DNA of 64,000 bases from Clostridium massiliamazoniense (GTDB lineage Bacteria > Bacillota > Clostridia > Clostridiales > Clostridiaceae): assembly GCF_001403635.1 (NCBI RefSeq), contig NZ_LN879468.1, positions 1,391,001 to 1,455,000 on the forward strand. The letters run 5' to 3'. Positions within the stretch are counted from its first letter, which is position 1. Each line of letters begins with the position of its first letter. This document shows, piece after piece, positions 46,561-54,969 of this stretch. A program made the translations under genes and the position numbers. The notes below the pieces were generated by a model that saw nothing but the letters and a program-made list of their open reading frames with translations, was not told the origin of the DNA and ran no database searches.

Positions 46561-47655
46561 CTATTTATTTTTCAATTTAAAGCTAAATTTACTCCATGGT
46601 TTTATATAATCTAGTAAGAATACTTCTTCCTCAACAATTCTTCCAACCACATTAGTTTTTCCATAGTTCTTCATATCCTTAAGTGCAACTTGAAGTTCTC
46701 CAGCATATCTGCTATAAAGATCTGAATCTATTAATATATCTCCTCTTTTTATATCAGGAGTATTATATGGTGGGAATGCTGTTCCCTTATATTTAACTCT
46801 ACTTTGTGTACTTCTTGCCATGTATTCTGAATTATCTCCTCTATTGTAGTGGAATTCATCAAGAACTATAGTTTTTTCTATATCACTAATATTTTCATTT
46901 AATTCAACTGTAAATTCTAACATATCTTTATTTAATTCACTTAAAGCCTTTAATTCCTCTTCTGAAGCAAAAGCATTTGCAATTATAACATCATCAATTA
47001 ATCCAGTAGCAAATAAGTGTTTAGCTTGTACTACTATCGGAAGATTTCTATGTTCTTCTAAAGTACATAATCCTTCAGATACTGGCCATGGCCCGTGATC
47101 TGCTGATGGTGAATTAACAAAAGCAGCTGTTCTTATTCCTAACTCTTTAAATTGCTTTGAACATTTAATAAAATGCTCATAAGATAATCCTGTATATACA
47201 TGCGGGTAAAAATTATGACAACCATATATATTACTTAAATTAGCTTCATAAGATAATATGTTATCAACATATTTTGTTCCATTACTCACATTTAACTCTA
47301 TTTTTAATCCATCCTTATTAAATGACATAATAGATTCTTCGCTACCACTAAAGCCCATATCTAATCTAATTCCAGAAAGACCTATTTCTTTAAATACAGA
47401 AAGGTTTGTAATAGAAGCATTTAATTTATTAAAAACTGTAGGATCTAAATCAGCTATAACTTCCATATCATATTTATTAGCTACTTCAACCATTGCTCTA
47501 AATTCTTCTACTATTTCACTAACTTCCTTATCAGCAGCTGATAAAAGACATGTAAAAATTCTTTTAACCCCATATTTTGCCGCTAACTCAATATATTTTA
47601 TATTTTCTTCTATAGATGTATGATTCGGATATACAGATATTCCTAACCTCTTCAT
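46561..47655 (-). CDS. mupG: MupG-type 6-phospho-N-acetylmuramidase (DUF871)
   Basis: A 364-residue DUF871 protein. MupG of Staphylococcus aureus cleaves MurNAc-6P-GlcNAc from peptidoglycan turnover. A TIM-barrel begins RLGISVYPNHTSIEENIKYI, with ADLDPTVFNKL, GIRLDMGF, then HNFYPHVYTGLS near residues 150-161 and a C-terminal domain from about 260. The ATG at 47655 is supported by AGGGGG upstream and by the conserved N-terminus; the longer frame from 47745 overlaps the kinase gene. It lies between a sugar kinase and the GH4 enzyme, supporting wall-sugar recycling. Confidence 0.88.
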   Translation of the reverse strand: MKRLGISVYPNHTSIEENIKYIELAAKYGVKRIFTCLLSAADKEVSEIVEEFRAMVEVANKYDMEVIADLDPTVFNKLNASITNLSVFKEIGLSGIRLDMGFSGSEESIMSFNKDGLKIELNVSNGTKYVDNILSYEANLSNIYGCHNFYPHVYTGLSYEHFIKCSKQFKELGIRTAAFVNSPSADHGPWPVSEGLCTLEEHRNLPIVVQAKHLFATGLIDDVIIANAFASEEELKALSELNKDMLEFTVELNENISDIEKTIVLDEFHYNRGDNSEYMARSTQSRVKYKGTAFPPYNTPDIKRGDILIDSDLYSRYAGELQVALKDMKNYGKTNVVGRIVEEEVFLLDYIKPWSKFSFKLKNK

Positions 47656-47677
47656 AATTTTATTTCCCCCTAAAATA

Positions 47678-48577
47678 CTATTTCTTGTAATTTGTTTTTT
47701 TAAAGATGTAATATCCACCTTTAGCTGGTGATACCTTGTCATCAATAAATGATATTACATTTATATTCTTATTTAGATAATTTTCAAAGGCCTCTCTAAA
47801 TATTCTTGATTTTCTGATTACTCCTCCAACTAAGCCTACAGAACATTTTTCAAACTTTAATCTTTTAAATACTTGTTCTGTACTTTTAGCTAAATTTATT
47901 GCTTCAATTACTAAAATTTTATTTGCTACTTCGTTTCCTTCCTCAGCAAATTTAGATACAATTTGAGCAAGTTTAGCAATTTCATCCTTTGTTGAAGAAT
48001 AAACGAAACCAATTATATCATCAGGCTTAGAAATACCTAAATATTCAAGGATAGCTTTTGACATTCCACTTAATTCAAGGCTATTATCATTTTCATAAAT
48101 CATATTTTTAAGTCCTTCAATAGCTATCTTATAGGCTGATCCTTCATCTCCTAATAGATTTCCCCATCCACCAGCTTTCCATTGAACATCTCCATTGATT
48201 CCAAAAGCAATAGAACCTGTTCCTGCAATAGTTAATATTCCATCTTCACCTTTTAATAAGGCTTTTAAAGCTAATTCACTGTCATTCATAACAATAGTTT
48301 CAACATTGAATTTAGATTTTACCTCTTCCTTTATAATCTCGTTATTATTTCCTACTTCTGAACCTGCAATACCTAAATAAATCCCTTGAAGATTTTCTAT
48401 GCCTAGCTTATCCACTATATTATCAATAGCTTCTACAATATTTTTAAGACCTTCTTCTTTCCCATTAAGTAAGTTTCCATATCCAGTTAATGATGATTTA
48501 ATTATGTCTCCTTCTAGATTATAAGCAACAGCTTCTGTTTTAGTCCCTCCACCGTCTACACCAATAATATATTTCAT
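47678..48577 (-). CDS. BadF/BadG-type N-acetylglucosamine/N-acetylmuramate kinase
   Basis: A 299-residue ASKHA-fold kinase. The phosphate-binding start GVDGGGTKTEAVAYN and the second phosphate loop ILTIAGTGSIAFG near residues 116-128 are visible, with WKAGGWGNLLGDEGSAY near 134-150 typical of eukaryotic-type GlcNAc kinases and the clostridial MurK group. It probably phosphorylates the sugar released by MupG or GH4 to GlcNAc-6P or MurNAc-6P. It follows PTS IIA with an intervening hairpin and precedes mupG by 22 bases. Confidence 0.88.
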   Translation of the reverse strand: MKYIIGVDGGGTKTEAVAYNLEGDIIKSSLTGYGNLLNGKEEGLKNIVEAIDNIVDKLGIENLQGIYLGIAGSEVGNNNEIIKEEVKSKFNVETIVMNDSELALKALLKGEDGILTIAGTGSIAFGINGDVQWKAGGWGNLLGDEGSAYKIAIEGLKNMIYENDNSLELSGMSKAILEYLGISKPDDIIGFVYSSTKDEIAKLAQIVSKFAEEGNEVANKILVIEAINLAKSTEQVFKRLKFEKCSVGLVGGVIRKSRIFREAFENYLNKNINVISFIDDKVSPAKGGYYIFKKTNYKK

Positions 48578-48620
48578 AACCGATCACTCCTTTTAAAAGA
48601 AATCCTCTTACCTATAGAAT

Positions 48621-48651
48621 AAACCCTAATGGTTAGACTCCATTAGAGTTT
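48621..48651 (-). promoter_or_regulatory. Intercistronic hairpin between PTS IIA and the kinase
   Basis: AAACTCTAATGG and CCATTAGGGTTT pair on the minus strand over 12 positions with one mismatch, followed by a weak T run. It may partly terminate transcription or protect the upstream PTS message, giving more PTS protein than enzymes. Confidence 0.5.
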
Positions 48652-48658
48652 AATTACA

Positions 48659-48958
48659 TTATGCTAATCTTGAATAAACTTCTACTAATTCAGTAGCTAA
48701 ATCTTTTAAAGTTATAGATGTCATTAAATGGTCTTGTGCATGAACTAATAATAAGCTTACCTCTGCTTTTTTTCCAGCTGCTTCATTTTGAATTAATGTT
48801 GTCTGAGAATGATGAGCCTCTCCTAATTGTTCACCAGCTTTAACTAATAATTCTTTAGCTTCTTCAATTTTTCCTTCCTTTGCTAATTGCATAGCTTCCA
48901 TTGATAAACTTCTTGCTTCCCCACTAAACATTATTAAATTCATAATAATTTCTTCCAT
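48659..48958 (-). CDS. PTS lactose/cellobiose-type IIA component
   Basis: A 99-residue IIA of the lactose/chitobiose PTS family, a trimeric helical phosphocarrier that takes phosphate from HPr. The active-site motif LLVHAQDHLMTSI is at residues 70-82. It probably passes phosphate to the IIB encoded upstream, 12 bases away. GGGGAG precedes the ATG. No IIC permease is present in the operon. Confidence 0.94.
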   Translation of the reverse strand: MEEIIMNLIMFSGEARSLSMEAMQLAKEGKIEEAKELLVKAGEQLGEAHHSQTTLIQNEAAGKKAEVSLLLVHAQDHLMTSITLKDLATELVEVYSRLA

Positions 48959-48970
48959 CTTTAACTCCCC

Positions 48971-49288
48971 TTAATATATATTATTTTTTATTAGAGCTAA
49001 TGCATTGTCTAATACCTTTGCTCCATTCATTGTTCCATAGTCAACAGTATTTATAACGTCTACAGGTATGTTTTTATCTTCATACCTTTCCTTAAGTTTA
49101 TTAAATAAAAATCTAACCTGTGGTCCTAATAGAAGCACATCGAAATCTTCTCCATAATCATCTATTTCATTCTCAGCAATAGCATTTATGCTACATTCAA
49201 TAGCCTTTAATTTAGCTGCTACTTTCATCTTAGAAACTAATAATGAAGTTGACATTCCAGCTGAACAAACTAATAATATTTTCTTCAA
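48971..49288 (-). CDS. PTS lactose/cellobiose-type IIB component
   Basis: A 105-residue IIB of the same PTS family. The phosphorylated Cys8 lies in LLVCSAGMSTSLL and GPQVRFLFNKLKE near residues 55-67 is the conserved pair region. The start is TTG at 49288 after AGGAGGGG; an ATG a few bases earlier is out of frame. It is the first gene of the operon and has a sigma-54-like promoter about 40 bases upstream. Confidence 0.93.
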   Translation of the reverse strand: MKKILLVCSAGMSTSLLVSKMKVAAKLKAIECSINAIAENEIDDYGEDFDVLLLGPQVRFLFNKLKERYEDKNIPVDVINTVDYGTMNGAKVLDNALALIKNNIY

Positions 49289-49339
49289 AACATGCCCCTC
49301 CTAAATATTATTTATCTACCATGTATACTATATTAATAG

Positions 49340-49356
49340 AGCAAAAATCATGCCAA
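49340..49356 (-). promoter_or_regulatory. Sigma-54 (-24/-12) promoter of the PTS operon
   Basis: On the minus strand TTGGCATGATTTTTGCT matches the sigma-54 consensus TTGGCACGNNNNTTGCT at all fixed positions but one. GG (49354-49353) and GC (49342-49341) are separated by exactly ten bases. Start would be near 49329, giving a leader of about 40 bases before the TTG start. PTS operons of this type in clostridia are often under LevR/CelR-like sigma-54 activators; none is in this window. Confidence 0.8.
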
Positions 49357-49586
49357 TATCATTTTTTTAATAATTAGCCAATATTTTAAGAATACATCTA
49401 CATATATTAATTTTTTATTTATTTTAATTTAATAATATACTTTAAAATAAATACCTTTATACACATATACACATCATATAACTTGGTTAATTATCAATAT
49501 CAAATATATTCCTAATAACCGAAAATTATTAATATTTAATAAATAATTTTTTACTAAACATAATTATTCTTTCAGTCTATAAAAAG

Positions 49587-49643
49587 GACCTACTAATTAA
49601 AACCAAGAATTTTAAAAGAATTATTGGTTTTAATTAGTAGGTC
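49587..49643 (-). terminator. Terminator of the TDT transporter gene
   Basis: GACCTACTAATTAAAACCAA and its exact complement form a 20-bp stem, followed on the minus strand by CTTTTTATAG. Confidence 0.92.
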
Positions 49644-49698
49644 TTTTACTTATATAAACATTAAATTTAATTTTATATTTATTTTCTTCTTTTATACT

Positions 49699-50751
49699 TT
49701 ATATCTCAACACTTATTTTTTCTTCTTTTACTTTTTCATTTAATCTAGTTTCTTCTACTATAGTTTCTTTTATTGCTCTAGCTTCTATTTCTAATTTCTT
49801 CTCTATAGCTGGATTTATAGCATTTACAAACATTTTTAAGAAATTATATAAAACTGTAAAGATTACATAAGTTGCAATAAATATTTCTACATTTCCAAGG
49901 AAGGTAAATACATTACTTAAAACTCTATGACCTTGTCCATTAAAATAAACTCCTAATTTAAAAGCAGCTAATGTTGCTATTGCTAAAGGGAATGTAAATG
50001 ACGCATGTGATGGTTTAAATCCATCCTTAAATAACTTAATAATGTAAAAATAAACTACAGGTAATAACATTAATCCAGTTACAATTAACCACCATAACAT
50101 ATACTTATTTGGATTAGAACTCATTGTTAACATTCCAACTACCCCAAGAGGTGCTGGTGAACAAATTATTCCTACTGTTGGTAACTTATGATCTTCCATT
50201 TTTTCGCTTCTAAATACTATAAATAATACTAAAGGTAATAATGCAGTATAAAATACAAATCCGAATAGTAACATGAAATGTGCTATAGGTTCAACTCCTG
50301 CTATATTTTTACTTGCAACAGTTCCTGTAATCATTCCTGTATATACTATAAACATAGTAGGAACTAAATTCTTAAAGTTTCTTTCTTTAATTCTAAAAAC
50401 AGTATATAAAATTACTATTCCATAATGCCAAATCACTGCCCCTAACCATAATGCTGTACAGAATTTTGGAAACATTGGATAAAAATAAGCTGATACCAAC
50501 CATGTTACCATTCCTATAGTAGGATAAAATGTTCCTGTAACAGGATGTTTCACTTCTTCAATTACTGTTTTAGGAAACTTTATAAATCTTATAACCATTA
50601 ATGTAAGCATCCCCACAGCTAATATTATTGATATAGGCTTTAAATAATCTACTCCTTTTAAAAGCCAACAATTACTTAATGTTATAAAAGATAGGCAAGT
50701 TCCACTTATTCCAATTGGATACCTTTCTAATTTTTCTAAATACTTATTCAT
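49699..50751 (-). CDS. TDT/SLAC1-family membrane transporter
   Basis: A 350-residue membrane protein with about ten hydrophobic segments, typical of the tellurite-resistance/dicarboxylate transporter family (TehA, Mae1, SLAC1). The start YPIGISGTCLSFITLSNCW and the central CSPAPLGVVGMLTMS are characteristic. A charged tail of about 40 residues (from EKKLEIEARAIKETI) extends into the cytoplasm. Substrate is not deducible; anion, sulfite or dicarboxylate export are family options. It is a single gene with its own terminator. AAAGGAAGAG precedes the ATG. Confidence 0.85.
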   Translation of the reverse strand: MNKYLEKLERYPIGISGTCLSFITLSNCWLLKGVDYLKPISIILAVGMLTLMVIRFIKFPKTVIEEVKHPVTGTFYPTIGMVTWLVSAYFYPMFPKFCTALWLGAVIWHYGIVILYTVFRIKERNFKNLVPTMFIVYTGMITGTVASKNIAGVEPIAHFMLLFGFVFYTALLPLVLFIVFRSEKMEDHKLPTVGIICSPAPLGVVGMLTMSSNPNKYMLWWLIVTGLMLLPVVYFYIIKLFKDGFKPSHASFTFPLAIATLAAFKLGVYFNGQGHRVLSNVFTFLGNVEIFIATYVIFTVLYNFLKMFVNAINPAIEKKLEIEARAIKETIVEETRLNEKVKEEKISVEI

Positions 50752-51000
50752 TAGCTTCTCTTCCTTTCTCTTTTGTTCAATCTATATAAAACTCTTATTT
50801 AAAACTAATTTTTTAATAACTTTTACATCTTTATTATAAAAGCTTACTATACATAAGTGAAATACTATTATAATTTTAATATAATATGTATTTACCTATA
50901 TATATATTAAAAATAAAGGGGCTATCTCATAAGGAACTACTCTGCACATATAAACAGGATATAGAGAATTTTAAATAATATCATAATGTTTCAAAGCAAA
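50752..51000. other. Spacer with half of a terminator-like sequence
   Basis: AAAGGGGCTATCTCATAAGG near 50917-50936 repeats the left arm of the htrA terminator (51001 onward) without a matching right arm, so it may be a partial duplication. Otherwise I see only AT-rich DNA and the leader of the TDT gene. Confidence 0.4.
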
Positions 51001-51048
51001 GGGGCTATTTCAAAAATAGGAATTTTATCCTATTTTGAGATAGTCCCC
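51001..51048 (-). terminator. Terminator of htrA
   Basis: GGGGCTATTTCAAAAATAGGA pairs with TCCTATTTTGAGATAGTCCCC over about 20 bp with two mismatches, followed on the minus strand by TTTGCTTTG. Confidence 0.85.
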
Positions 51049-51065
51049 TAATAAATATTTAAAAC

Positions 51066-52265
51066 TTATTTTGTTACTAAGGTAAGTTCTAAATTTACCT
51101 TTTTTCCCGCTCTTATTACTCCAACTTTAACAACATCATTTTCATTTAACTTTCCTTTTAAGTCATTAAGTTCTTGAATGCTTTCAATATTCTTTCCATT
51201 GAATGATACAATTAAATCACCAGCTTTAATTCCTGCCTTTTCTGCTGGGCTAAATGCTTCAACTTCTACAACATAGATTCCTTTTTCTAATTTATTTCCT
51301 CTAAGTTCTTGAGCTTTTATTATTTCATCAGTAACATCTCTACCTGATATTCCAATTTTAAGCTCTGGTTTAGATAAAACATCAAGTTTATCTTTTACCT
51401 TATTTATAGGTATAGAGAAACCTATACCTTCGATTTCTTCTCCAACCTTTTTAGCTGTATTAATTCCTATAACCTGTCCTGCTGAATTTATAAGAGGCCC
51501 TCCACTATTACCTGGATTTATAGCAGCATCTGTTTGTATATAATCTACTATATTATCTTTGCTTCCATCCACACTAATCTTTCTATTTGCTGAACTTACT
51601 ATTCCTTTTGTTACAGTTGAACTAAATTCTTTACCTAAAGGATTTCCTATAGCTATTACATCTTCCCCTGATGATACTTTAGATGAATCTCCAAGCTCTG
51701 CAATACCTGGTAACTTAACATTTTTATCAGTGATTTGTAATAAGGCTACATCCATTTTAGAATCTGAGTTAATAACCTTTGCATTAACCTCTTCACCAGT
51801 GCTTAAAATAACCTTAACTTCACTAGCACCTTGTATAACGTGATAATTAGTTATAACTTTTCCTTCCTTATCTATTATAAATCCTGAGCCAATGCCCTCT
51901 TGTTCCTGTACATTGAAAAATCCATTTGATACTATACTCTTAGTAGAAACTCCAACAACAGCTGGTGCTACTTTTTTTACAACACTTGCTGTATTATTAG
52001 TACTTCCAGTCTCAACTATAGAATTTTCTCCTGTGGAAATTTTCTGCTCAGTCTTAACTGATTCCTTTACATCGTCTCTATCTCTAAGAACTGTATACAC
52101 CCCTGTACCACCAGCAATTCCTCCTATTAAAGATGATGCTATAGCTAAAGAAACTACTCCTGCAATAGCTTTTTTAGGTTTCTTATTTTTCTTATTATTT
52201 GTCTCGTAACCATAATTATTTTCATTGAAATTATTATTAAATTCATTATTGTTAAAATCGCTCAT
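51066..52265 (-). CDS. htrA: HtrA/DegP-type serine protease
   Basis: A 399-residue membrane-anchored quality-control protease. An Asn-rich cytoplasmic head (residues 1-30) precedes a transmembrane segment (about 33-60). The trypsin-like domain has the catalytic triad His142 (NYHVIQ), Asp172 (MDVALLQ) and Ser254 (NPGNSGGPL), followed by one PDZ domain (about 300-399). It is expected to act on misfolded exported proteins. TTGGAGGGG precedes the ATG. It is followed by a strong terminator. Confidence 0.96.
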   Translation of the reverse strand: MSDFNNNEFNNNFNENNYGYETNNKKNKKPKKAIAGVVSLAIASSLIGGIAGGTGVYTVLRDRDDVKESVKTEQKISTGENSIVETGSTNNTASVVKKVAPAVVGVSTKSIVSNGFFNVQEQEGIGSGFIIDKEGKVITNYHVIQGASEVKVILSTGEEVNAKVINSDSKMDVALLQITDKNVKLPGIAELGDSSKVSSGEDVIAIGNPLGKEFSSTVTKGIVSSANRKISVDGSKDNIVDYIQTDAAINPGNSGGPLINSAGQVIGINTAKKVGEEIEGIGFSIPINKVKDKLDVLSKPELKIGISGRDVTDEIIKAQELRGNKLEKGIYVVEVEAFSPAEKAGIKAGDLIVSFNGKNIESIQELNDLKGKLNENDVVKVGVIRAGKKVNLELTLVTK

Positions 52266-52380
52266 AAATACCCCTCCAAAACAATCTTACACTATTTATT
52301 TATATAATAATTTATGAATATGGCATTATTATGACATTTTTTGTTAATAATTTATTAAAACATATCTATTGCTGTTAACA

Positions 52381-53397
52381 CTATTGACCTAATCTAAGAT
52401 TTGGTTTTGCATTTAGGTTAAAATCTGAAGTATTTCCTTTCATTAGCTCATAATAAGCAGCACTTCCTATCATGGCAGCATTATCTGTACATAAAATAGC
52501 AGTTGGATGTAATATTTCTACACCTATTTTTTTTGCTTCTTTTATAAGATTTTCTCTTAAAGCTGAATTAGATGCAACTCCACCTGCAATAGCAATCTTA
52601 TCAACTTTCTTTTCTTTACAAACCTTTATAACATTATCAGTTAAAACTTCTACTACAGCTCTTTGGAAACTAGCTGCAACATCAGCTTTGTTAACTTCTT
52701 CACCTTTCATTTCAGCTTTGTTTAAATAATTAAGCACTGCTGATTTAACACCACTGAATGAAAAATCTAAACTATTATCATGAAAACTAGCCTTAGGGAA
52801 TTTTATAGCAGTACTATTTCCTTCTTTAGCTAACTTATCTATTTTAGGTCCACCAGGATATCCAAGACCTAAGGCTCTCGCAACTTTATCAAAAGCCTCT
52901 CCAGCTGCATCATCTCTAGTTTCTCCTAAAATCTCATAGCTTCCATAATCCTTTACATGAACTATAAAAGTATGTCCTCCTGAAACCACTAAACAAATAA
53001 ATGGTGGTTTTAAATCCTTATGACATATAAAATTTGCACTAATATGTCCTTCTATATGATTAACTCCTATTAAAGGTTTTTTTATAGCATAAGCTAAGCC
53101 CTTAGCATATTGAAGCCCAACTAAAAGTGCTCCGACAAGTCCCGGACCATATGTAACACCTACAGCATCAATATCATTTAAAGTGACTTTTGCTTCCTTT
53201 AAAGCTTCTTCGACAACAGCATTTATTGCTTCTATATGCATTCTTGAAGCTACCTCTGGAACAACTCCTCCAAATTTCTTATGTGTATCTATTTGGGATA
53301 AAATTATATTTGAAAGTACCTCTCTTCCATTTACAACAACAGCTGCAGATGTCTCATCACAGCTACTTTCAATAGCTAGAATTACTTTTTTCTCCAT
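52381..53397 (-). CDS. tsaD: tRNA threonylcarbamoyltransferase TsaD
   Basis: A 338-residue ASKHA-fold enzyme that moves the threonylcarbamoyl group to A37 of tRNAs, completing t6A. The start [16 protein letters not shown], the metal ligands His114 and His118 in VNHIEGHIS, and [13 protein letters not shown] near the C-terminus are all present. Its partner TsaC is at 20033; TsaB and TsaE are not in the window. TGAGG lies upstream of the ATG. Confidence 0.97.
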   Translation of the reverse strand: MEKKVILAIESSCDETSAAVVVNGREVLSNIILSQIDTHKKFGGVVPEVASRMHIEAINAVVEEALKEAKVTLNDIDAVGVTYGPGLVGALLVGLQYAKGLAYAIKKPLIGVNHIEGHISANFICHKDLKPPFICLVVSGGHTFIVHVKDYGSYEILGETRDDAAGEAFDKVARALGLGYPGGPKIDKLAKEGNSTAIKFPKASFHDNSLDFSFSGVKSAVLNYLNKAEMKGEEVNKADVAASFQRAVVEVLTDNVIKVCKEKKVDKIAIAGGVASNSALRENLIKEAKKIGVEILHPTAILCTDNAAMIGSAAYYELMKGNTSDFNLNAKPNLRLGQ

Positions 53398-53749
53398 ACT
53401 TATTACCTCATCCTATATGATTCTCTTAATCATTATATTATACTTTATAGATTTTTTACATTCAACTAAAATCATAAGTATTTCAACCTTCTCAAAGAAG
53501 AATTCCTTTCTAAAACTCCATATAATATGAAATAAATATTAAAATTAATACTACCTTACAAAATTTATTAATTCATATCAACTTAGTATAATATTAATAA
53601 TCTAACTAGTGATTAGTTCATTAAAATTTAGTACAATAATATTGTACATATACTAATTTATAGGCTCTAGAAATTATATAAATATGTATAAATTTATAAT
53701 TTTATAAATTAAATAAATTTTAACTAAACTTTAATATTAGGAGGTTTAT
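53398..53749. other. Spacer with a perfect 17-bp palindrome upstream of the RusA-like gene
   Basis: GTACAATAATATTGTAC at 53631-53647 is a perfect palindrome of eight-base arms around one base, about 100 bases upstream of the RusA-like start. It could be an operator. The rest is AT-rich with no ORF preceded by a ribosome site. Confidence 0.45.
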
Positions 53750-54376
53750 ATGGTTAAATCCTATGCTAAAATAGTAGTGGATGGTTCTCCTATTACTAAA
53801 TCTAATTTCAAGCTTCATAATAAACAAGGCAGAGCTATTTTACCTTCAAATACTGGTAAGAGCCATGATAAATATGCTAATTATGAAGAAGAAATATCTT
53901 ATAAAGCGAAAGTTCAAAATCCTGACATTTTACTAGAAGAATCTTTAATCGCTATATTAAAAGTTTTTTATAAAAGTGAGAAAAGACATCCAGACACCAG
54001 TAATATAACAAAAAGTATTTTTGATGGTATTGAAAAAAGCGGAATAATAGTTAATGACAAGCAGATTAGAAAAATAATTATTGAAGAATTTTATGATAAA
54101 GAAAATCCTAGATTTGAATTAGAATTATTTGGCGAAAGTTCCTATGACATAAGCTATAATGTAAAAAAACTAGAAAAACCTAGAGAAAAAATATTATATA
54201 ATTCTACTAAATTGGTTAATAATAATAATATAAAATCAAAAAAAATAATTGAAAATAATAATTCTGATAAAATCACTTGTGATTTATGCAATAAAACAGT
54301 AATACCCGGAGAATTCGTGACAGCAAACAAAGGAAAAACTAATATATGTAGACAATGTTTAAGTAAGACTTTTTAG
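53750..54376 (+). CDS. RusA-like nuclease domain with C-terminal zinc ribbon
   Basis: A 208-residue protein. Residues 1 to about 125 match the RusA Holliday-junction resolvase fold: GSPITKSNFK near 12-21, HPDTSNITKSIFDGIEKSG with the D-x3-N-x2-K-x3-D spacing near 82-99, then IVNDKQIRKI. A Lys/Asn-rich linker follows, and residues 175-204 hold CDLC and CRQC separated by 19 residues, a zinc-ribbon pattern unusual for RusA. No phage genes surround it. TAGGAGG precedes the ATG. It is probably cotranscribed with the SGNH gene 20 bases downstream. Enzyme activity is inferred, not certain. Confidence 0.75.
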   Translation: MVKSYAKIVVDGSPITKSNFKLHNKQGRAILPSNTGKSHDKYANYEEEISYKAKVQNPDILLEESLIAILKVFYKSEKRHPDTSNITKSIFDGIEKSGIIVNDKQIRKIIIEEFYDKENPRFELELFGESSYDISYNVKKLEKPREKILYNSTKLVNNNNIKSKKIIENNNSDKITCDLCNKTVIPGEFVTANKGKTNICRQCLSKTF

Positions 54377-54396
54377 AAGAGAAAGGTAGTGTAAAA

Positions 54397-54951
54397 ATGA
54401 ATATAGTTTGTATAGGTGATTCATTAACTAAAGGTTACGGAGTTAATCCATCAAAGTGTTGGGTATCAATGCTAAAGGATTCCTTAAATATGCCTATGGT
54501 AAACAAAGGAGTTATTGGAGATACTTCTTCTGGTATATTATCTAGATTTTCAAGAGATGTAAAAAAAGAAGAAACTTCAAAAGTAATAATAATGTGTGGA
54601 ACTAATGATGCATTACTTAATCGTAATATGAAGAATGTATTCAAAAATATAAATTTAATGCTTTCTGAAGCAACGGAAAATGGAATAACACCTGTAATAT
54701 TATTCCCACCAAAAATAGTAAAAGATTTAGCTTTTGAGCGTTGGGATAAGAAAGTAGATTATGACAAATCTGAAGAGCTTCTTAATACGCTTAAATCATT
54801 GCTTCTTGACCTTTCAAGAGAAAAGGATATACAATTTATAGACTTATCAGAACTTATGCCTGCTGAACCTCAATATTATTCAGATGGCATACACTTTAAT
54901 GATTTAGGAAATGAATTTGTTTTTAATATTTTAAAGGATAAATTAGCTTAA
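54397..54951 (+). CDS. SGNH/GDSL-family hydrolase
   Basis: A 184-residue cytoplasmic esterase of the SGNH fold. Block I is IGDSLTKGYG (Ser8), block II NKGVIGDTSSG has the Gly, block III CGTNDALL near residues 68-75 has the Asn, and block V DGIHFNDLG near 170-178 has Asp and His. It has no signal peptide, so it works on an intracellular acyl or acetyl ester. GAGAAAGGTAG precedes the ATG. The terminator overlaps its 3' end. Confidence 0.92.
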   Translation: MNIVCIGDSLTKGYGVNPSKCWVSMLKDSLNMPMVNKGVIGDTSSGILSRFSRDVKKEETSKVIIMCGTNDALLNRNMKNVFKNINLMLSEATENGITPVILFPPKIVKDLAFERWDKKVDYDKSEELLNTLKSLLLDLSREKDIQFIDLSELMPAEPQYYSDGIHFNDLGNEFVFNILKDKLA

Positions 54952-54969
54952 TGCTAATTTATCCTTTTT
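54936..54969. terminator. Terminator shared by the SGNH and FAD oxidoreductase genes
   Basis: GGATAAATTAGC and GCTAATTTATCC form a perfect 12-bp stem with loop TTAAT, followed by TTTTT on the plus strand. It spans the end of the SGNH gene. Confidence 0.9.
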
